Shown in pieces: positions 62,546 to 64,000 of a stretch of 64,000 bases of DNA (the stretch's first letter is position 1; every line of letters begins with the position of its first letter). The notes beneath the pieces were generated by a model. It saw only the letters and a list, made by a program, of their open reading frames with translations. It was not told the origin of the DNA and did no database searches. Both the position numbers and the translations under genes were made by a program. The DNA is from Bin55 sp965203735 (GTDB lineage Bacteria; Pseudomonadota; Gammaproteobacteria; Pseudomonadales; Azotimanducaceae). Location: NCBI GenBank assembly GCA_965203735.1, contig OZ241909.1, positions 3,348,001 to 3,412,000 on the forward strand. The letters are read 5' to 3'.

Positions 62546-64000
62546 CTAGGTTGAACTGTGAGCATCTCGTAGAAGCGCAAGCGTGGTCAGGAAGGAGAAA
62601 AGCAGGACCACACCAATTGGTAGTAGCCCTAGCGTGGAGAACATTGTGCTTCCCGTACGAGTGTGTACTTTGTCTCTCAATACACCAGGAGTGTGAGTTG
62701 GCAATATGCTGGGCACATGTCCATTAGGTGACAAAATCGCTGTGGGACCTACATTCGATACGCGCAGGAGAAACATTCCGGTTTCTCTTGAGCGCATTCG
62801 AGCAACTTGAAGCTGTTGCCAGGGGCCGATTGATTGGCCAAACCAAGCATCAGCATTTAGTGCAACCATAAGATCAACGTCCGCGATGCGCCGATTGACT
62901 AGTTGGGGGTACGCGATTTCGTAGCAAATGGTGACCTTAGTTGTCGCGTGTTCCGTACGTAAGAGTGACTCGCTTCTTGACCCAGGCGAAACATAGGCAG
63001 TTGGATAGTCAATAAGCTCCATCAACGGAGTCAGTAGCCACAAATCTGGGGTGTATTCTCCGAAGGGCACGAGTTGCTGTTTGCGATAGATCGATCCATG
63101 AGTTCCTGCGTGCACAGCCACGTTGAATACCCGACCAATTGACCCCGATCCTTCTCGCTCGAACGCTCCAAATATCAGAGATCCTTGTATCTTCTGGACA
63201 ATTTCCACTGTCTCAGCCTCCACCGCATCCAGAGTGGTTGGAATCGCAGACTCGGGCCAGACGTAGAGATCCGCCGAAGAATTAGTCAGCGTAAGGTTCT
63301 TGTGTTGATCCCATATTTCAAGAACTTCAAAAGCCTTCAATTGTTCGCTGGAGCTTGTGTTGGCTTGTACTAGTGCCACAGATAGCTCGTGCCCATCCTG
63401 AGTCCAACTCAAACTGTCAAGTGGCATACTTGCAAGCCAAAGACAGATGGCAATCACTATAGGCGTATAAGCCTTCTGAACTGCAAAGCATATTGCCGCT
63501 GCACTAAACAGAGCCACATATCCGACTAACCAGACGCCACCAACCGGAGCATAGGCTGCAATCGGTGTGTCTATGAAGGCATAACCGGTATGCAGGAAGG
63601 GAAAACTAAACCAGATAGGGAAACTGATTAAGACTTCGTAGGTGCACATAGCCGCGGCAAGAAGAAGCGATGACACCGTCTTGCTTCTCAGTCGCAATGC
63701 GAATCCGCAGGCGAAACAAAAGAGAGTCGACAGAACAACCACTAGTACTAAGAACAAAAGTACTGCAGCCAGTTGATTGGAACCGGCATGATGAATCAAA
63801 GCATCGAGCAGCCATACCGTCCCAACAGCGAATTTGCCAAACCCAAACAACCACCCTCGAAGTAGTTTCTCGCGGGTCGATTTGGCTGCATAGAGAGCAT
63901 GGAACAAGAAGGCGAGACTGACCAATGCAAGTGGCCAAAAGCTGAATGGGGCAAACGAGAGACTGCAAAGCGCTCCACATAGCAGCGAAGCCACGCGCAA
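62546..64000 (-). CDS. lnt: apolipoprotein N-acyltransferase, N-terminus at window edge
   Basis: At least 484 residues of Lnt, which adds the third acyl chain to lipoproteins in the inner membrane. The six-helix N-terminal part and the nitrilase-type domain with WPESAIP (Glu), KQQLVPFGEY (Lys) and TICYEIAYP (Cys) triad are present, plus NADAWFG and PWQQLQVARMRS. The frame is open to the end of the window, so a few N-terminal residues may be missing. Convergent with the protease, two bases apart. Confidence 0.94.
   Translation of the reverse strand: MRVASLLCGALCSLSFAPFSFWPLALVSLAFLFHALYAAKSTREKLLRGWLFGFGKFAVGTVWLLDALIHHAGSNQLAAVLLFLVLVVVLSTLFCFACGFALRLRSKTVSSLLLAAAMCTYEVLISFPIWFSFPFLHTGYAFIDTPIAAYAPVGGVWLVGYVALFSAAAICFAVQKAYTPIVIAICLWLASMPLDSLSWTQDGHELSVALVQANTSSSEQLKAFEVLEIWDQHKNLTLTNSSADLYVWPESAIPTTLDAVEAETVEIVQKIQGSLIFGAFEREGSGSIGRVFNVAVHAGTHGSIYRKQQLVPFGEYTPDLWLLTPLMELIDYPTAYVSPGSRSESLLRTEHATTKVTICYEIAYPQLVNRRIADVDLMVALNADAWFGQSIGPWQQLQVARMRSRETGMFLLRVSNVGPTAILSPNGHVPSILPTHTPGVLRDKVHTRTGSTMFSTLGLLPIGVVLLFSFLTTLALLRDAHSST

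Overview
The window looks like a chromosomal core segment of a gammaproteobacterium, probably an uncultured or marine lineage. The inference rests on gene content: a Syd homologue (a family known from Gammaproteobacteria), a three-helix SecE, uvrA convergent with rplQ, and the tRNA-Tyr/Gly/Thr ... tRNA-Trp-secE-nusG order. Base composition is balanced and even. I see no insertion sequence, integrase, prophage, CRISPR array or other clear mobile element.

Left part (1-20,060), accessory and metabolic genes. A choice-of-anchor B lipoprotein, a nitroreductase, an amidase with a coupled membrane protein, a TonB-like lipoprotein divergent from a small-protein/phytanoyl-CoA dioxygenase pair, and a cytosolic GH20 hexosaminidase overlapping an N-acetylhexosamine-kinase-like gene (a likely amino-sugar salvage pair). 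Then an orphan lumazine synthase with a GNAT, an LplT-like MFS/acyltransferase fusion, and an ECF sigma / anti-sigma / periplasmic sensor / syd operon whose genes overlap or nearly touch. Next come an AmpG-like permease with ogt, two unknown envelope proteins and a lipoprotein with a cysteine-less thioredoxin fold.

Centre (20,100-56,750). uvrA (+) faces one very large ribosomal and transcription array read on the minus strand. In transcription order it is: tRNA-Tyr, tRNA-Gly, tRNA-Thr, tRNA-Trp, secE, nusG, rplK, rplA, rplJ, rplL, rpoB, rpoC, rpsL, rpsG, fusA, tuf, terminator, a lipoprotein gene, a DUF35/thiolase pair, then a new promoter and the S10, spc and alpha operons down to rplQ. Three things depart from the usual order: no tuf copy between tRNA-Thr and tRNA-Trp, three non-ribosomal genes between tuf and rpsJ, and a 186-base structured gap between rpsJ and rplC. 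RpsL naturally carries Arg at position 43 and RpoB carries Asn at the position equivalent to E. coli 526, both classical drug-resistance substitutions.

Right part (57,081-64,000). A 1820-residue secreted or membrane-anchored subtilase with four repeats and a C-terminal propeller-like region, then a convergent lnt (apolipoprotein N-acyltransferase) cut by the window edge.

TTG and GTG starts backed by good Shine-Dalgarno sequences are common here (rpsL, rpmD, the DUF35 gene and the subtilase), so automated ATG-only start calls would often be wrong. I did not find a clearly new defence or mobile system. The most interesting leads are the drug-target residues, the ECF-Syd operon, the interrupted str-S10 junction with its possible RNA switch, and the large subtilase.
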